64,000 nucleotides of DNA from Acanthamoeba castellanii str. Neff (GCF_000313135.1 NW_004457245.1:138509-202508); one strand, 5' to 3'; shown: positions 37,262 through 49,004, numbered from the stretch's first letter. Program-made: numbers and translations. The notes: generated from the sequence alone by a model not told the origin.

Positions 37262-40200
37262 TCAGGCGCTTTCGTGTTCGAGGTGCTGTCGTTGGCGGAG
37301 GTGGTCGTCGGAGCAGGCGCGCAGCAGCTGGTACTGCTTGTCGCTTTCGATGGCGCGCGGGTTGTTGCGGGCCTGGCGCAGCATGTGCATCACGGCCGGC
37401 ACGTCGTGCAGCGCGCCGTGCTGGAGCACCACGCACCCGGCCAGGGCGCCGCATCGGCCCAGCCCGCTCCACGACACCAGCACCACGTTCTCGCCCGCCT
37501 CCAGCCCCTCCACCATCCACCTCACCAGCTCCTTGGCCTACAGCCCTCCCAAGTCAACCGTGTGCGCACACGACACGACACGACACGACACGACACGAAC
37601 ACACACACACCGCACACGCACACGCACACAGTAGGGCCCGACACGCACCTGATCGACGGAGGGCGTGGAGTGGAAGAAGACGGGGACGTGGTGGAACACG
37701 ATGCCGCGCTCCTCGGACAGCGCTGCGCAGATTGCGCACGCCGCACTCGAAGAGCTCCTGGTCGTTCGCGAGGCACAGCAGGCGGCGTACGCCGGCCGCG
37801 CGCAGGTCGCCGAGGTCGCGCGCCGCGTCGCGCCACTTGCGGCCGGGGATGATGGTCATGCCCAGCCGGCCGGGCAGGGGCAGGGCCTCGTGCGGCAGCC
37901 AATGGACTCGAATCGGCCCCTCGTGCCTGGAATAGGTGTTCACAATCACCTCCGCAAACCCGCACGCCGCCGCTGTCGCACGGCACAACACAATCAGCGC
38001 CGTGTGTGTGTGTGTGTGTGTGTGTGTCGTGTGTGTCGTGTGTGTCATGTGTGTCGTACCGAGAGCCCACTGGCGGTTGAGCGCGGAGAGGTGGGGGTAG
38101 GTCATGGCGTGGAGGGCGTAGCGCAGGAGCGGGATGGCCATCGGGAGCGGCTCCCGGCGATAGCCCACGATGCCCGCCGTGATCTTGCGCAGCGTGCGCA
38201 GCGTGTGGTAGGCCCGCACGAATTTCATGTGGCGCAGCCCCGGCAGCGTCTCCGGCAGGTCTTCCCCCAGGTCACTTGTGTGTGCGTGTCGCGTGTGTCG
38301 CGTCGTGTGCGGCGTGTGTCGTGTCGTGTCGTGTCGTGTGTCGGTTCGATTGTTCAATCGGAAGAAGAGAATGCCAGGAATGTTGGAGTACCGGACGCCG
38401 ATGAGCAGATTGGTGATGAGCATGCCCTCGGCCAGTTCGGCCTCGCTTTCGAGGGGCGTGAAGCAGTACAGAAAGTCCGACTCCAACTTACTCACGTCCT
38501 TCAGCACATGCCCCGGTCCCGTGTGCTGTCGTGTGTGTGTCGTGTGTGTGCTGTGTGTTGTGTTGTGTGTGTGTGTGTGTGTGTCGTGTGCGCAATGAGT
38601 GCGCAAGCAGGAATGGAGGGAGCGCATGGAGAGCGTACAGAAAAGTCGATGATCCACAGGTTGCGGTGGTCGTCGACGAGGATGTTCCCGGCGTTGAGGT
38701 CGCCGTGCTGGATGGAGACCAGATGCGCCTCGCCCGGGTGCCGGGGCAGCTTGGGCAGGTCCTCCTCGAGGAAGCGCGCCACGTTGCGGAACGTGGTCCC
38801 GTCGGGGAAGGTGAGCGTCGCCTGGCGGCCGTCCTCTACGCCCATCAAGGCCTTGACCCGCTCGGCCACCTTTGCGGGCCTGTCGTGTGTGGAATGCGTG
38901 TGGAACGTGTAAGTCTTGGGCGGAATGGTGCCCGCCCGGGAGAGAATGTGTGGAATGCAGGTAATGTCACCTGTCGGTGCCGCCAGAGGCCCACGACCAG
39001 CCGACGCCGTTGAAGTCGTAGAAGTCGAGCAGCTTGATGGGCTTCATGATCGCCGCCCGGTAGAAGCGGCCCAGGACTTCGCCCAGCGCCGTGTTGACGA
39101 TGTCGTCGATCTCGTCCTGCGGGGCACCTGCGCGCGCGTGTGAGGGAGAGATGGCAAAATGTGATGTTGTGTAGCCGCGGACGCGGTGTGGGGGGTACCG
39201 TCGAGATAGAGCGAACGCAGTGTGGCGGACCCCTTGCCCTTCTGGCGCATGGCCGCATAGGCAAACTTGATACCCGATCGAGTGTTGTAATCAATGAAGC
39301 TGGTCGTGTGTCGTGTGTGTCGTGCGTGTCGTGGGTGTGGTGGTTGTTAGTGCCGGCCGGATCAAACCGCAATCAAGATCGTGCGGGGCATGTACTCGTG
39401 AATGGTAGGAGCGTTATTGCCCAGCACGTCCTGCACCCTCTCGAAGTTGACCCTTTCCTGTCACCATCCCCCCACGCGCAGAACCACGTCATCAGCCACC
39501 TTAATAGGTCGAGAGAAGAGGGGGTCAATGGTACCTGCGCGATCTCGGTGCGGGGGCCGAGCTTGAGGACGAACATGGGCTGCTCGTGGCCCGACATGTC
39601 CCGCGACTTGACCCGGAATACGAGCGACCCAGAAAAGCCACCGGACAGGTGGTGCAGGCTCACCTGCGTCGAATTCCTGAACAGATAGCTGCGTGTCGCA
39701 GTGGTTGCCGCACGTGGCTGGGGGTTGAGTGCTGGAATGTGAAGCAGGCGAGAAGGTTGCAGGGTGCTCCATAGAGGTACCAGACGATGGACATGTCCTC
39801 GTCGCTGAGCGGGAGCTCAGAAGAGTCCTCCGACATGATGTCCGGGCAGTAGCTGTACGAGATGGGCGGGAGGCCGAGCAACGACCCGGGCCTCGGCAGC
39901 AGCCACGCGACAAAGTCGCCCACGCTGTCGACCACGCTCACCCCTATGACGCACGAGTCGACGCATATGCACACACACACGCACACACACACGCACACGC
40001 ACACGCACGCACGCACACGCACACGCACGCACACTAAGATATCATGCGAAGAGGAGAAAAGCGTAGTATGCTGCGCGCACGCACCCAGGATAGTCTTGAG
40101 CTGCTTCAGGGCGGTGAAGTGGTCGGCACGGGAGCCTCCAGCGTGAGGGCGCTGCAGGTGCCCAGCTCTTGCGCGCCCAGCCGGGTCTTGAGGTCGTACA

Positions 40201-41130
40201 GCAGGAACGAGACCTTGTTGTGTGTGTGTGTTGTTGACACGCTAGAATTGGTTGAAGTCTCATCAAGTGACGCTGACCGGCGTACCTTGATTTCGGTCCA
40301 CACGCCCACCACCCCGATTCTGAGCTTGGCGCCCTTGGCAGCGGCATTTTGCTGCGCTCTGTGCAGCAGTTGCGGCAGGTCCGTTTCTTCAAAGTCATTC
40401 AGCCCCGTGTTCTATGACACATCACGAAACCACCAATGACACGCACACGCACACGCACCACCGCACACGCACGCGCAATAGGCGCATGTAAGCTCGCCCT
40501 GAGAGAAACTAGGCATGAATACCAATCGCACCTTGGAGGCGTTGACGAAGAACTCGTTCGGTCGGTCCTTGGCGCCCTCCTCAAGGCCGAGCACCAGAGC
40601 CGCACCGGGCGTGTTTGCTATGCAGTGCTCGCCGAACCGGTCAAAGTGCTCCGAGTGCGGATTGTGCGAGTGCCAGTCTCTGCACCGCGCTCGCACAGTC
40701 AGCCAACGAGCGCAGAGCAAGAGTGGGGCGAGATTTGCACCGTATGTGGATGACCATCAGCTCGTCGGTCTTTTGTGTCCTGGCCCAGTGGATCAGCTGC
40801 CCAAGACGGTCCTTTGTGTTGTGTGCGCACAGCACATACGTAAGCATGAGATACACGCACACACGCACACGCCGCACGCAGGCGTGATGGTTTGATACCA
40901 GGAGCCTCGCGGCTGCACCCGCGCCCGATCAGGCGTTCCGACTCAGAGCGGCCGACGTGCATGCGGTTGGGCAGGCTCTCGTCGAGTGACAGTGGCCGCA
41001 GCAGGTCGTTTTGGATGCACTGCGTGATCAGCACCGAATACCACGCACCGGTGGCATTCTCTTCTTCCTTGCTGTCCTTCTTGGTGCTGCTCTCCGGCTC
41101 CAGCTCCACACTGCCCGCTTCTTCTGGGAC
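37262..41130 (-). CDS. Three-domain fusion: isochorismatase-like hydrolase, APH/TCAD-type kinase-like domain, dual-specificity-phosphatase-like domain
   Basis: Read from 41130 to the stop at 37262-37264; the initiating exon further upstream is unresolved. Isochorismatase-like part (about 41090-39870): SVLITQCIQNDLLRPLSL, LPNRMHVGRSESERLIGRG, VIHIRDWHSHNPHSEHFD, RFGEHCIANTPGAALV, LRIGVVGVWTEIKVSFLLYD, LGTCSALTLEAP. At the usual Cys nucleophile position it has Lys (WTEIKV). Kinase-like part (39700-38640): glycine loop LSGGFSGSLVF, Lys in MFVLKLGPR, ERVNFERVQDVLG, catalytic HGDLNAGNILVDDHRNLWII and DF. A helical stretch (38500-38060) follows, then the phosphatase-like part (37975-37270): IPGRKWRDAARDLGDLRAAG, GIVFHHVPVFFHSTPSVDQ and the P-loop VLVSWSGLGRCGALAG, where the CX5R Cys is Ser. 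A one-base shift is needed near 37735, and one exon junction near 40820-40890 does not keep phase as read. About 15 exons. Confidence 0.65.
38003..38060 (+). repeat. GT and GTGTGTC repeats in an intron
   Basis: A GTGTGT run passes into GTGTGTC units, within an intron of the fusion gene. Related tracts lie at 38275-38345 and 38520-38595 in the next introns. Confidence 0.8.
39962..40036 (+). repeat. CACACG(C) array in an intron
   Basis: A tract of CACACACGCA and CACGCACG units lies inside the fusion gene, in the intron after the isochorismatase-like part. Confidence 0.8.
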
Positions 41131-41763
41131 CTGGGCACCAGCAGAATGGGGGGGGGTAAAGCTAAGCTCGGTGCACTTCGATCTTGAGTGAGTGGATGGA
41201 TTGGCACTTGAGGGACGTCAGGGTAGTCCAGCTGTACGTCTTCTACGATAACGGCTTCTGCAGTGCAGGCTCCTCCATCTTTCTGTGTTTTTTATTTGAT
41301 TTTCTTCTTTCCTGTAGTATTTTTTGGTTCTCTGCCAACAAATCGATTTTCTCAGCCAACCTATCGAGGCTTCCTCGTGAGCTCCACACCTGTCTGTCAC
41401 ATGTCCTGCCAACATGGCACGTTGCGCTTACCCCCCCCCCACAAGCAGATTAAACTCAAATAAATAACGAAAGGCCCACTACCGCCTTGGGCAATGTAGG
41501 AACAACAGGAGGTCTGAAAACCCACCAGCTTGATGGCAGGTTCGCCACCACAACCCTCGCCCAGCTGACCTCGATTGGCTGGTCTGCTGCGTTAAAGTAC
41601 CGACCAACGGGTTGAGCAATGGACAATGGCTGCAGTCATTGGTGCAGAGGTCTTGTTCGACAGGGCAGCGAGCAGTGATGGGACGAAATCCAGCAGAGAG
41701 ACGAACCCGCCATCGGACCGGCCTGCAAGCTTGAAGTGATTGACATCACGTCGATCGCCCACG
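41131..41763. other. Interval with the unresolved 5' exon of the fusion gene and the upstream region of the dehydrogenase-like gene
   Basis: On the minus strand an acceptor (GCCCAG, ending at 41131) precedes the first recognised exon of the fusion gene. A candidate ATG at 41276-41278 (MEEPALQKPLS) does not join in phase. An AT-rich stretch lies at 41275-41360. The rest (41450-41760) shows nothing recognisable. Confidence 0.45.
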
Positions 41764-41773
41764 TATATATAAA
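41764..41773 (+). promoter_or_regulatory. TATA box of the secreted dehydrogenase-like gene
   Basis: TATATATAAA lies about 116-125 bp before the ATG at 41889. It is followed by a pyrimidine-rich leader with CTCACCA, a plausible initiation context. The distance matches the TATA-like element of the Kazal gene. Confidence 0.6.
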
Positions 41774-41888
41774 TGGCCCTCCCTCTCGCAGTGATGTGTT
41801 TCTCTCACCAGCATTCGTTCACAGGCCTCGACCCTTATACCATCCATTCACCCACATACACGCGATACGAGAGTAGCAGGACGGTGAA

Positions 41889-44800
41889 ATGAAGTTAGTC
41901 TTTGTTCTGCTTGCCATCCTGGCAGCCCTGGTGGCTGTGCACGGTACGCTGATCATCCACGATCACGTCGACAGTAGGCGTGTAAGACTGACATGACATG
42001 TTCAACCCCATCGGTCTCTTCGTTTTCCGCGGTTGCAGGTGAGACGAAGAGTCCCTCTCCGGCTGCGGCGGGTACCACTACGGTCGTGGGCGCCACGGGA
42101 GCCGCTGGGTCGACGGTGCCGGCCGTAGTAAAGGCCGGCATCCCCATCAGCGTGGGCAACCTCACCACGACGACCGGCACCACCACCGCCACCGTTCAGG
42201 GCGCCACCAGTACGCCTGCCACGTAATGCTATGCTATCGTGACCACCATGACTCACCACATTCACATTCTTCTTCACACCCCCAGCTGGCGTGACGATCA
42301 CCGGCACGGGCGCCACCGGCGCCTTCGTGGGCCAGCCAACGATCGTGGGCGCCACCGGGGCGACTGTCTCTGTCGCCAGCCCGGGTGCCGCCATCGTTGG
42401 CGCGGCTGGCGCCAGCCCCGCGGCCTCCGGCGCTGCGGTGATCTCCCAGGTCAGCCCCTCCGCCGCCGCGTCCGGCGCTGCGGTGATCTCCCAGGTCAGC
42501 GCTTCTCCGGCCGCCTCCGGCGCTGCCGTTGTCACCGTGGTCTCCGCTTCACCCGCTGCCTCTGGCGCCGCATCCCCTGCGGCCTCCGGTGCTGCGTCCC
42601 CGGCGGCCTCTGCCGTTGTCATCGTGATCTCTCCTTCCCCTGCGGCCTCTGGCGCGGCGTCTCCCGCCGCTTCCGGTGCTGCGTCCCCTGCGGCCTCTGG
42701 CGCGGCTTCTCCCGCCGCTTCCGGGGCTGCCTCTCCCGCCGCTTCCGGGGCTGCGTCCCCTGCAGCCTCTGCCGTTGTCATCGTGATCTCTCCTTCCCCT
42801 GCGGCCTCTGGCGCGGCGTCTCCTGCGGCTTCCGGGGCTGCGTCCCCTGCGGCCTCTGGCGCGGCTTCTCCCGCGGCTTCCGGGGCTGCGTCCCCTGCGG
42901 CCTCTGGCGCGGCTTCTCCCGCGGCTTCCGGGGCTGCGTCCCCTGCGGCCTCGGGCGCAGCTTCTCCAGCGGTATCGGCCAGCCGCGCTCCCCTCGCGTC
43001 GGCCAGCCCGGCCGCTTTGGTCAGCGCAGCCGATTTATTCCCGCCTATGCCCACCTACGGCCAAGAGAACCTCCAGTTCACCTGCCCCAACGCGTACGCC
43101 CGCTTCTCTACAGACATTCATTGTTGTTGAATTTTCATAATGCTTTTATATATTTATGCTTTATATATTATATACTTTATCTGGACTAATTATTTCGTCT
43201 TGGTTTGTAACGTGGTGCACAGTACGATGCAGGCGATGGTGGAGGTGAGCCTCGAGCCGCTGCTGATCGGTATCGATGCCGTGAGCTCGATCAAGTTCGC
43301 TGGCTGCCCGTCCCTGATGTACGTGGCCACCAAGGCCGGCCAGATCTTCGAGGTCACCATCGACAACTCGACCTCCGCCGTACGCTGCCCCCCCTCCAAC
43401 TTCGTAGTTTGCCTTCACCTCTTGTCTCTTCCTTCTGACACGATCACCGCACACACGACACACAGGTCACCCAAGTGCGACTCATCTTGGACCTGAGCAA
43501 TGAAATCGCCACGCCGTCCACCCAAGCCAGCACCACTGCGGGCGGCGGCGCCAGCGGCGGCGCGTCGGCTTCATCGAACGCGGCTGACCAGCCGGGCCTG
43601 CTGGGCATGGCGTTCCCTCCCGACTTTGCCGACAGCGGCCTCTTCTACGTCTACTTCTCGGCCTCCTCCGCGGCGGCCGGCGGCGCCAACGCGACGGCCG
43701 CACCGTCGTCGGGCGGCGCCATGTGCGGTAACGAGAGCACTATGCTCGATCACGTCAACCGCCTGGCCGAGTACCGTCTCGACCCTTCGTCCGGCATTGC
43801 CAAGTACGTCAAACGCACCACAATCAACCCAGCAATGACGAGGAATTCTTTAATGGAATTGTTTAATTAATCTATTCTCCCCAACGAACCACGGCACGTC
43901 AGCTTCTCGCGCACGCTCCTGGAGCTGCGCTGGCCCTTCGCCAACGCCAACGGCGACAACTCGCTCGAGTTCGCCCCCGGCTCCCGGCTCCTCTTCCTCG
44001 GAGTCGGCGACGGCGGCTCGTCCTTCGACCCCTTCGAGAACGCCCAGAACCCTGGTGCGCGCTTGCTCAAAAACCGCACACACCGCACACACCGCACACG
44101 CACTCACGCACACGACGCACGCAGATGTCCTGTTGGGTAAGGTGCTCGTGTTCGATCTGAGCAGCCTGTCGGCCGACGCCAGCTGCAACCAGACCGCCCT
44201 TCGCCTGTCCGAGCTCAACGACCGCTGTCCCGACATCGCCGCGGCCATCACCACCTTCGCCACAGGCCTGCACTCACCCGCCGGCTTTGAATTCCTCAAC
44301 CCGTCGGCCCAGCTCGAGGCCTCGTCCTGCCCGGGCGGCGCCAACGCGACCATGGCCGGCGGAGCCAATGCCACCGCGGCCGGTGCGAATGCGACCATGG
44401 CCGGTGGTGCCAACGCCACCGCGGCTGGTGGGGCCAACGCCACCGCGGCCGGTGGGGCCAATGCGACCATGGCCGGCGGCGCCAATGCCACGTCTGGCGG
44501 AGCCAACGCGACCATGGCCGGCGGCATGAACCTCACGCTGAGCGACCTCGCTCCTCGCCTGATCGCACCCGGTACACCCAGGGCCACAGAGTGGGTGGTG
44601 GTGGTGATGGTGGCGGCGGTGGTGGGCTAACGGGGCGACTATGGCGCGTGGTGTGTGCGTAGATCGGGGACAGAACCGGTACGACGAGATCAACATCATG
44701 GAGCAGATCGGGGCCAACTACGGCTGGGACATCATCGAAGGTTGGTCCTGCATCGACCAGAGCCTCGAGCTGTACGGGCCACCCCCCACCCCCACCCGTG

Positions 44801-46057
44801 TGTCGCGTGTGTGTTGGCTAATTTCCCGCTTAATCTGACCATGTGTCTGCAGTTGCCCGGAATCAACGAGCGGAATGGCCAACGCCACTCTGGCAGCGAA
44901 TGAGACGGCGGGCGGCGCCAATGCGACCATGGCCGGCGGCGCCAATGCCACTGCCGGTGGAGCTAACGCGACCGCAGCCGGCGGGGCCAACGCGACGATG
45001 GCCGGTGGAGCCAACGCCACCGCAGCTGGCGGGGCCAACGCGACCATGGCCGGCGGGGCCAACCTGACTGCGACGAACATGGCCGTGCTACCGGCCGCCG
45101 TCATCCCGCACAACTGCCGCCGGCTCTACAACCCGCAGGCCATCCTGGGCGGCCGCCTCTACCAGGGCTCGGAGCTCGACCCCATGCTCCAGGGCGCCTA
45201 CATCTTCGGTGCCATCACCTCCCTTCAGAACGGCAACGAGTCGCTCCCCACCGGCAACGGCGCCCTCTACTTCCTGCGCCCCGAGTCCTTCAGTGGCAAT
45301 GCGGTGGCGGACCTGACCATGTGCCCGGCGGCCGGCGGCGCCAATGAGACCATGGCCGGCGGGGCCAACGCGACCGTGGCCGGCGGGGCTAACGCCACTG
45401 AGGCCGGCGGCGCCAACGAGACCATGGCCGGCGGGGCTAACGCCACTGCGGCCGGCGGCGCCAATGAGACCATGGCCGGCGGGGCCAATGCCACTGCGGC
45501 CGGCGGGGCCAACGCTACTGCGGCTGGTGGAGCCAACGCGACCATGGCCGGCGGGGCCAACGCCACCATGGACGGCATCACCACCACCGGCTCGGGCGTC
45601 AATACGTCGTTCATCCCCAACAGCCGCCTGGAGGTGTTCCCGGTCACCATCAACTACCAGTTCTTCCCCGTACGTAACCCCCTTCAAGGGCTTGTCGGAG
45701 CTGGGCTGACAACTTGCGCGTAACTGGAATTCCGGGAGCAGACGCAGCACTTCTTCACGGCCCTGGGCGCGGATCCGTCGCGCAGCCGACTCTTCTTGGG
45801 CGTAAGCTCCACGGAGGGCGCCACCGGCGGCATCGGCGGCGTGTTCCGGCTCACGCCGTTCAACGAGGGACCGCAAAACCCCGCCATCATCTCTGGTACT
45901 TTCACGCCACTCACACTCATATTCGCGCGCGCGCGCAACTTTACTAACGTCCCACACAGCCACCAACCTCAGGCCCGGTCAAATCGTGTTCTCGGCCGAG
46001 AATGCCACTGCAAGCGCCAGCCCCTCGGCCGCCGCTAGCCCCTCTCGCTCTGCCTAA
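41889..46057 (+). CDS. Secreted glucose/sorbosone-dehydrogenase-like beta-propeller with large low-complexity inserts
   Basis: The ATG at 41889 opens a signal peptide (KLVFVLLAILAALVAVHG). Thr/Val/Gly-rich sequence follows, then a long Ser-Pro-Ala-Ala repeat (units like SPAASGAA, 42400-42990). The propeller begins near 43230: LMYVATKAGQIFEVTIDN, QVRLILDLSNEI, and the family hallmark GLLGMAFPPDFADSGLFYVY near 43600. LLFLGVGDGGSSFDPFENAQ and FATGLHSPAGFEF follow, then DEINIMEQIGANYGWDIIEG, LQGAYIFGAITSL and LFLGVSSTEGATGGIGGVFR. Three blocks of GGANATM-type repeats (44335-44530, 44905-45075, 45330-45575) interrupt it, each unit holding an N-glycosylation sequon. PQQ-type sugar oxidoreductase activity is expected for the family; I cannot confirm cofactor residues. 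The C-terminus is Ser/Ala-rich, stop at 46055-46057. Confidence 0.75.
42400..42990 (+). repeat. Coding SPAASGAA repeat tract
   Basis: Imperfect 24-bp units (TCCCCTGCGGCCTCTGGCGC and variants) encode Ser-Pro-Ala-Ala-Ser-Gly-Ala-Ala. A larger unit containing a VVIVISPSP spacer occurs twice (near 42610 and 42770). The tract resembles mucin-like stalks. Confidence 0.9.
44335..45575 (+). repeat. Three coding blocks of GGANATMA sequon repeats
   Basis: Units of about 21-24 bp (GGCGGGGCCAACGCCACC and variants) encode Gly-Gly-Ala-Asn-Ala-Thr-(Met/Ala)-Ala. They occur in three separate blocks (44335-44530, 44905-45075, 45330-45575) in different exons of the same gene. More than 20 NAT/NET/NLT sequons result. 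Confidence 0.9.
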
Positions 46058-46638
46058 GCGCCCACCCTCCCACCCTCCAACGAATAAAAGGAGCGCACAT
46101 GCCTGTTTCGCAAGATATAATCAAACCAATGGGCTGTGTTGAAATTGTTTGGCCAAAGAAAGACATTAAGCCAATCTTCGGGTCGCACGTGAACATTCCC
46201 ACTTTCTGGGTCAACCACGCCTGGAGAACAAACCTCGTTGTCAGGCCAATCAACGAGGTTGGTCAAACCTCGTTGTCAGGCCACTCCACTAGCCCGATTG
46301 GCGGGAAGTGCCGGCTGGCAAATGAATTCCCACCTGTCACGCTCGTCATGCCGCCCACGAATAGCAGCAGTTTGAACGCGCTAACACGAAGCGCACAACG
46401 CCTTGCCTCCCCCACTTGTTGTGTTCTGCTGGCGCAACTCCACGTCGTCTACCACCACCGCCGGAACCAAACGAATATTCACCACAGCTGCCGCTCTTCG
46501 CCTCTTTTCATCTTCTTCGCCAGCCAAGCGAGCGCACCACTCTTCACTGTTTCTTTCTCTTTTTCGTCTCCGGCTAGTTTAACTTATTCTTTGCTTTCAT
46601 CTTTCATCTTTCTTCATCTTGTGCACAACAAAGAGGCC
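46058..46638. promoter_or_regulatory. Intergenic region with a triple AACCTCGTTG element, upstream of the ankyrin gene
   Basis: The decamer AACCTCGTTG occurs forward at 46231-46240, inverted (CAACGAGGTT) at 46251-46260, and forward again at 46267-46276. The larger 20-mer starting CAAACCTCG is repeated at 46229 and 46264, 35 bp apart. These sit about 365-410 bp before the ankyrin ATG. The rest is a pyrimidine-rich 5' leader. No gene seen. Confidence 0.5.
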
Positions 46639-48848
46639 ATGGCCACGTCGGCTTCGTCAGCTTCGTCGGCTACAACTTCGAGCGGCGTATCTTCGTCATC
46701 TTCGCCGGAGGTGCGCACCGTGGAGCGGCTCAAAAAGAAGGAGCGCCGCAAGAGCCTGCGCGAGCGGCTGGTCGCGTCGTGGGGCCTCCACGTCACCGAT
46801 GGCGGCGCGGTCGACCCCGCCAAGCCGCGGCACAGCGCGGGCCTGCACAAGGTGCAGGGCGGCCGGGTGGTCGGCCTCGCGCGCGACTACGAAAGCTGCG
46901 GTGGCACTACAACAGGCGGTGTGACCGGCAACTCCAACGATGACCACCACAACAACAATGACGGCACACCGCGCCGGCGATTCGATGGAAGCAGCAGCGC
47001 AGGCTCGCCCAGGCCAGGCCTCCGCTACAAGAACGGTATCGCTGCGCTCTTGCTCCCTCCCCTCTTCGTTCTTTGTCGCTTTTCGTTCTTTCACTTCTTT
47101 TTTAAGTCCGAGAGCTGCAGGTGAAACAACGTTGTGTTGAACACTTTCATTTCCTCCAGACTTTTGGGTGTGTTCTAATTATTCATTGATTTGTTTATTA
47201 TTTTAAACTAAACAAACTTGTGCACTCAGGCCGAACAGGCGCCACGGAAATGTATCGGTCGTCGCCGATTCTCGGGTCGCCGCCGGTGTCGGCCCGCCGC
47301 GACGTCGATGCATTCCGCTCCGAGGGCAACCTGTCGTCCTACGTACAGACCGCCGCCACACGCCCGGCCGAGGCCGCCAGCACCACCACGACCACGACCA
47401 CGACGAGCGCGACTGATGGCGGCGACGACGGCATGTCGGAGCTAAGGAAGGGCGGCTGGTGGCGGCCCAAGAAGATGTTTGGCAAGAGTTTGAAGAAGAC
47501 GAAGAAGACGAAGACGAAGAATGAAGACGACAGCGATGAAGATGAGGACGAGGACGAGACCAAAGAAGAAGAGAGCGAAGCGGAGCAGCAGGTGTCCATC
47601 CACGTGCTCATCAAGCGAAGCGACGTAGAGGGCATCACGAAGTTGATCAGCTCCAGCCGGAAGCCCAAGCGAGGCGGCGAGACCGGCGGCGTCGACGACG
47701 TCGTCAACCTCAAGAGCGCGCTCGGCTCCACTCCGCTCCACACCGCGGTCGAGGTCGGCGACCTCGAGGTATTGCCCTTCACGGGCTCTTCAGAGCCGAA
47801 TTTGTCTGCTTGACACGCTGGTGGTGACGATCATGATCGAATGCAGGTGGTGCAGCTGCTGCTGAGGAGCGGCGCCAATCCGGACCTGGTCGATGGCATC
47901 GGCTGGACGCCTCTTCTCGCCGCATGCAAGTATATACACTCACGAGCACACGACACACACGACACACCGACACACATGATACACACCGCACACATCGTAA
48001 CGAAAACTAAAATGTGGTTCTCGACAGAGCGGGCAACCTGCCGATGGCCCAGGCGCTTCTTGTCGATGGTAAGGCCGACGCCAACTCGAAGACCAACGAC
48101 CTCAACACGCCCCTGCACTACCTGGTATGTTTAGTGTTTACTTTTTATCTATATATATATATATCTCGAAAGCTGACGTCACCACGCTGTCTGGCGCAAA
48201 CACGTGACGACAGGCCGGCAAGGCGCCCAAGGACGACACCCGGGAGCTGTACTACGACGTGATGACGCTGCTCCTGGGCAAGGAGGGCAAGGTGTACGGC
48301 ATGGTCGCCAACAACACCACCTCGCGAAACAAGAACGGAGGTACTGGGAGCAAAGTGTTTTCTTTTGATTTGGCTCTCGACACTGAAACTGAAGCGGTTC
48401 TCGTTTCGTGCCGCGCAGACACGCCATTGCACTACGCGGCCATGCATGGCCGACCCGAGGTGGTGCAATGGCTGCTGGAGCACCACGCCGCGGTCAATAA
48501 TCAAAACACGTACGCGCTCACCTCTCCAGCACCAAGGTGAATGGAGCAATGGCTGATGGTTGTTTAAAATCTATGTGGGGTCAACTACACAGATACGGGG
48601 ACACGGCCCTTCACTGTGCGGTGATCAGGGGCGATGCGGAGATGGTGCAGCTTTTGCTCAAGAGCGGAGCCAGCAAGAGCCTCGAGGGCCGATCAGGCAC
48701 TCCCAAGGAGGTAAACACCCCAGAGCACCAGAGCACCAGAGCACCAGAGCCCACTCAACCCACGCCTCAGCGTGACTCACCTTTTGCTTTTTTCCAGATT
48801 GCTAAGAGCGAGCATGCAGACAACGCCAGCCTTCTTGCCTTGTTTTGA
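46639..48848 (+). CDS. Ankyrin-repeat protein with basic and acidic N-terminal region
   Basis: The ATG at 46639 starts MATSASSASSATTSSGVSSS, followed by a basic segment (RLKKKERRKSLRERLVASWG). Low-complexity Asn/His/Ser sequence, a Lys-rich run (KKTKKTKTK) and an acidic run ([16 protein letters not shown]) come next. Ankyrin repeats then span about six exons: GSTPLHTAVEVGDLE/VVQLLLRSGANPDLVDGIG, WTPLLAACK/AGNLPMAQALLVDGKADANS, NTPLHYL, DTPLHYAAMHGRPEVVQWLL and DTALHCAVIRGDAEMVQLLL. It ends KSEHADNASLLALF (stop 48846-48848). About 460 residues. The ankyrin stack mediates protein binding; no catalytic domain is seen. Confidence 0.8.
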
Positions 48849-49004
48849 TGACACCTAATCAGCAGCACACACGTCGACCAAGCACCAGGCCAGCTGTGTA
48901 TGGCAGTTGCTTTGCGTGCAATTAATAAATTAATAATTGAATTAATAAATAATAGATAATTATTACAAGCCAAGTACACCAACGTAGGTACGAGGAGCTG
49001 ATCA
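48849..49004. terminator. Short convergent 3' region
   Basis: The ankyrin gene (+) and the PAK kinase gene (-) end 156 bp apart. The AT-rich stretch (48920-48965) has AATAAA on both strands (ATTAATAAATTAATAATTG), so both transcripts probably use the same interval for 3' end formation. Confidence 0.5.

Noticed and set aside
42002..43054. Minus-strand frame of AAGEAAPEAAGDAA repeats as a protein
   Set aside because: It is the antisense of the SPAASGAA coding repeat of the secreted dehydrogenase-like gene, which has a signal peptide, TATA box and consistent exons on the plus strand.
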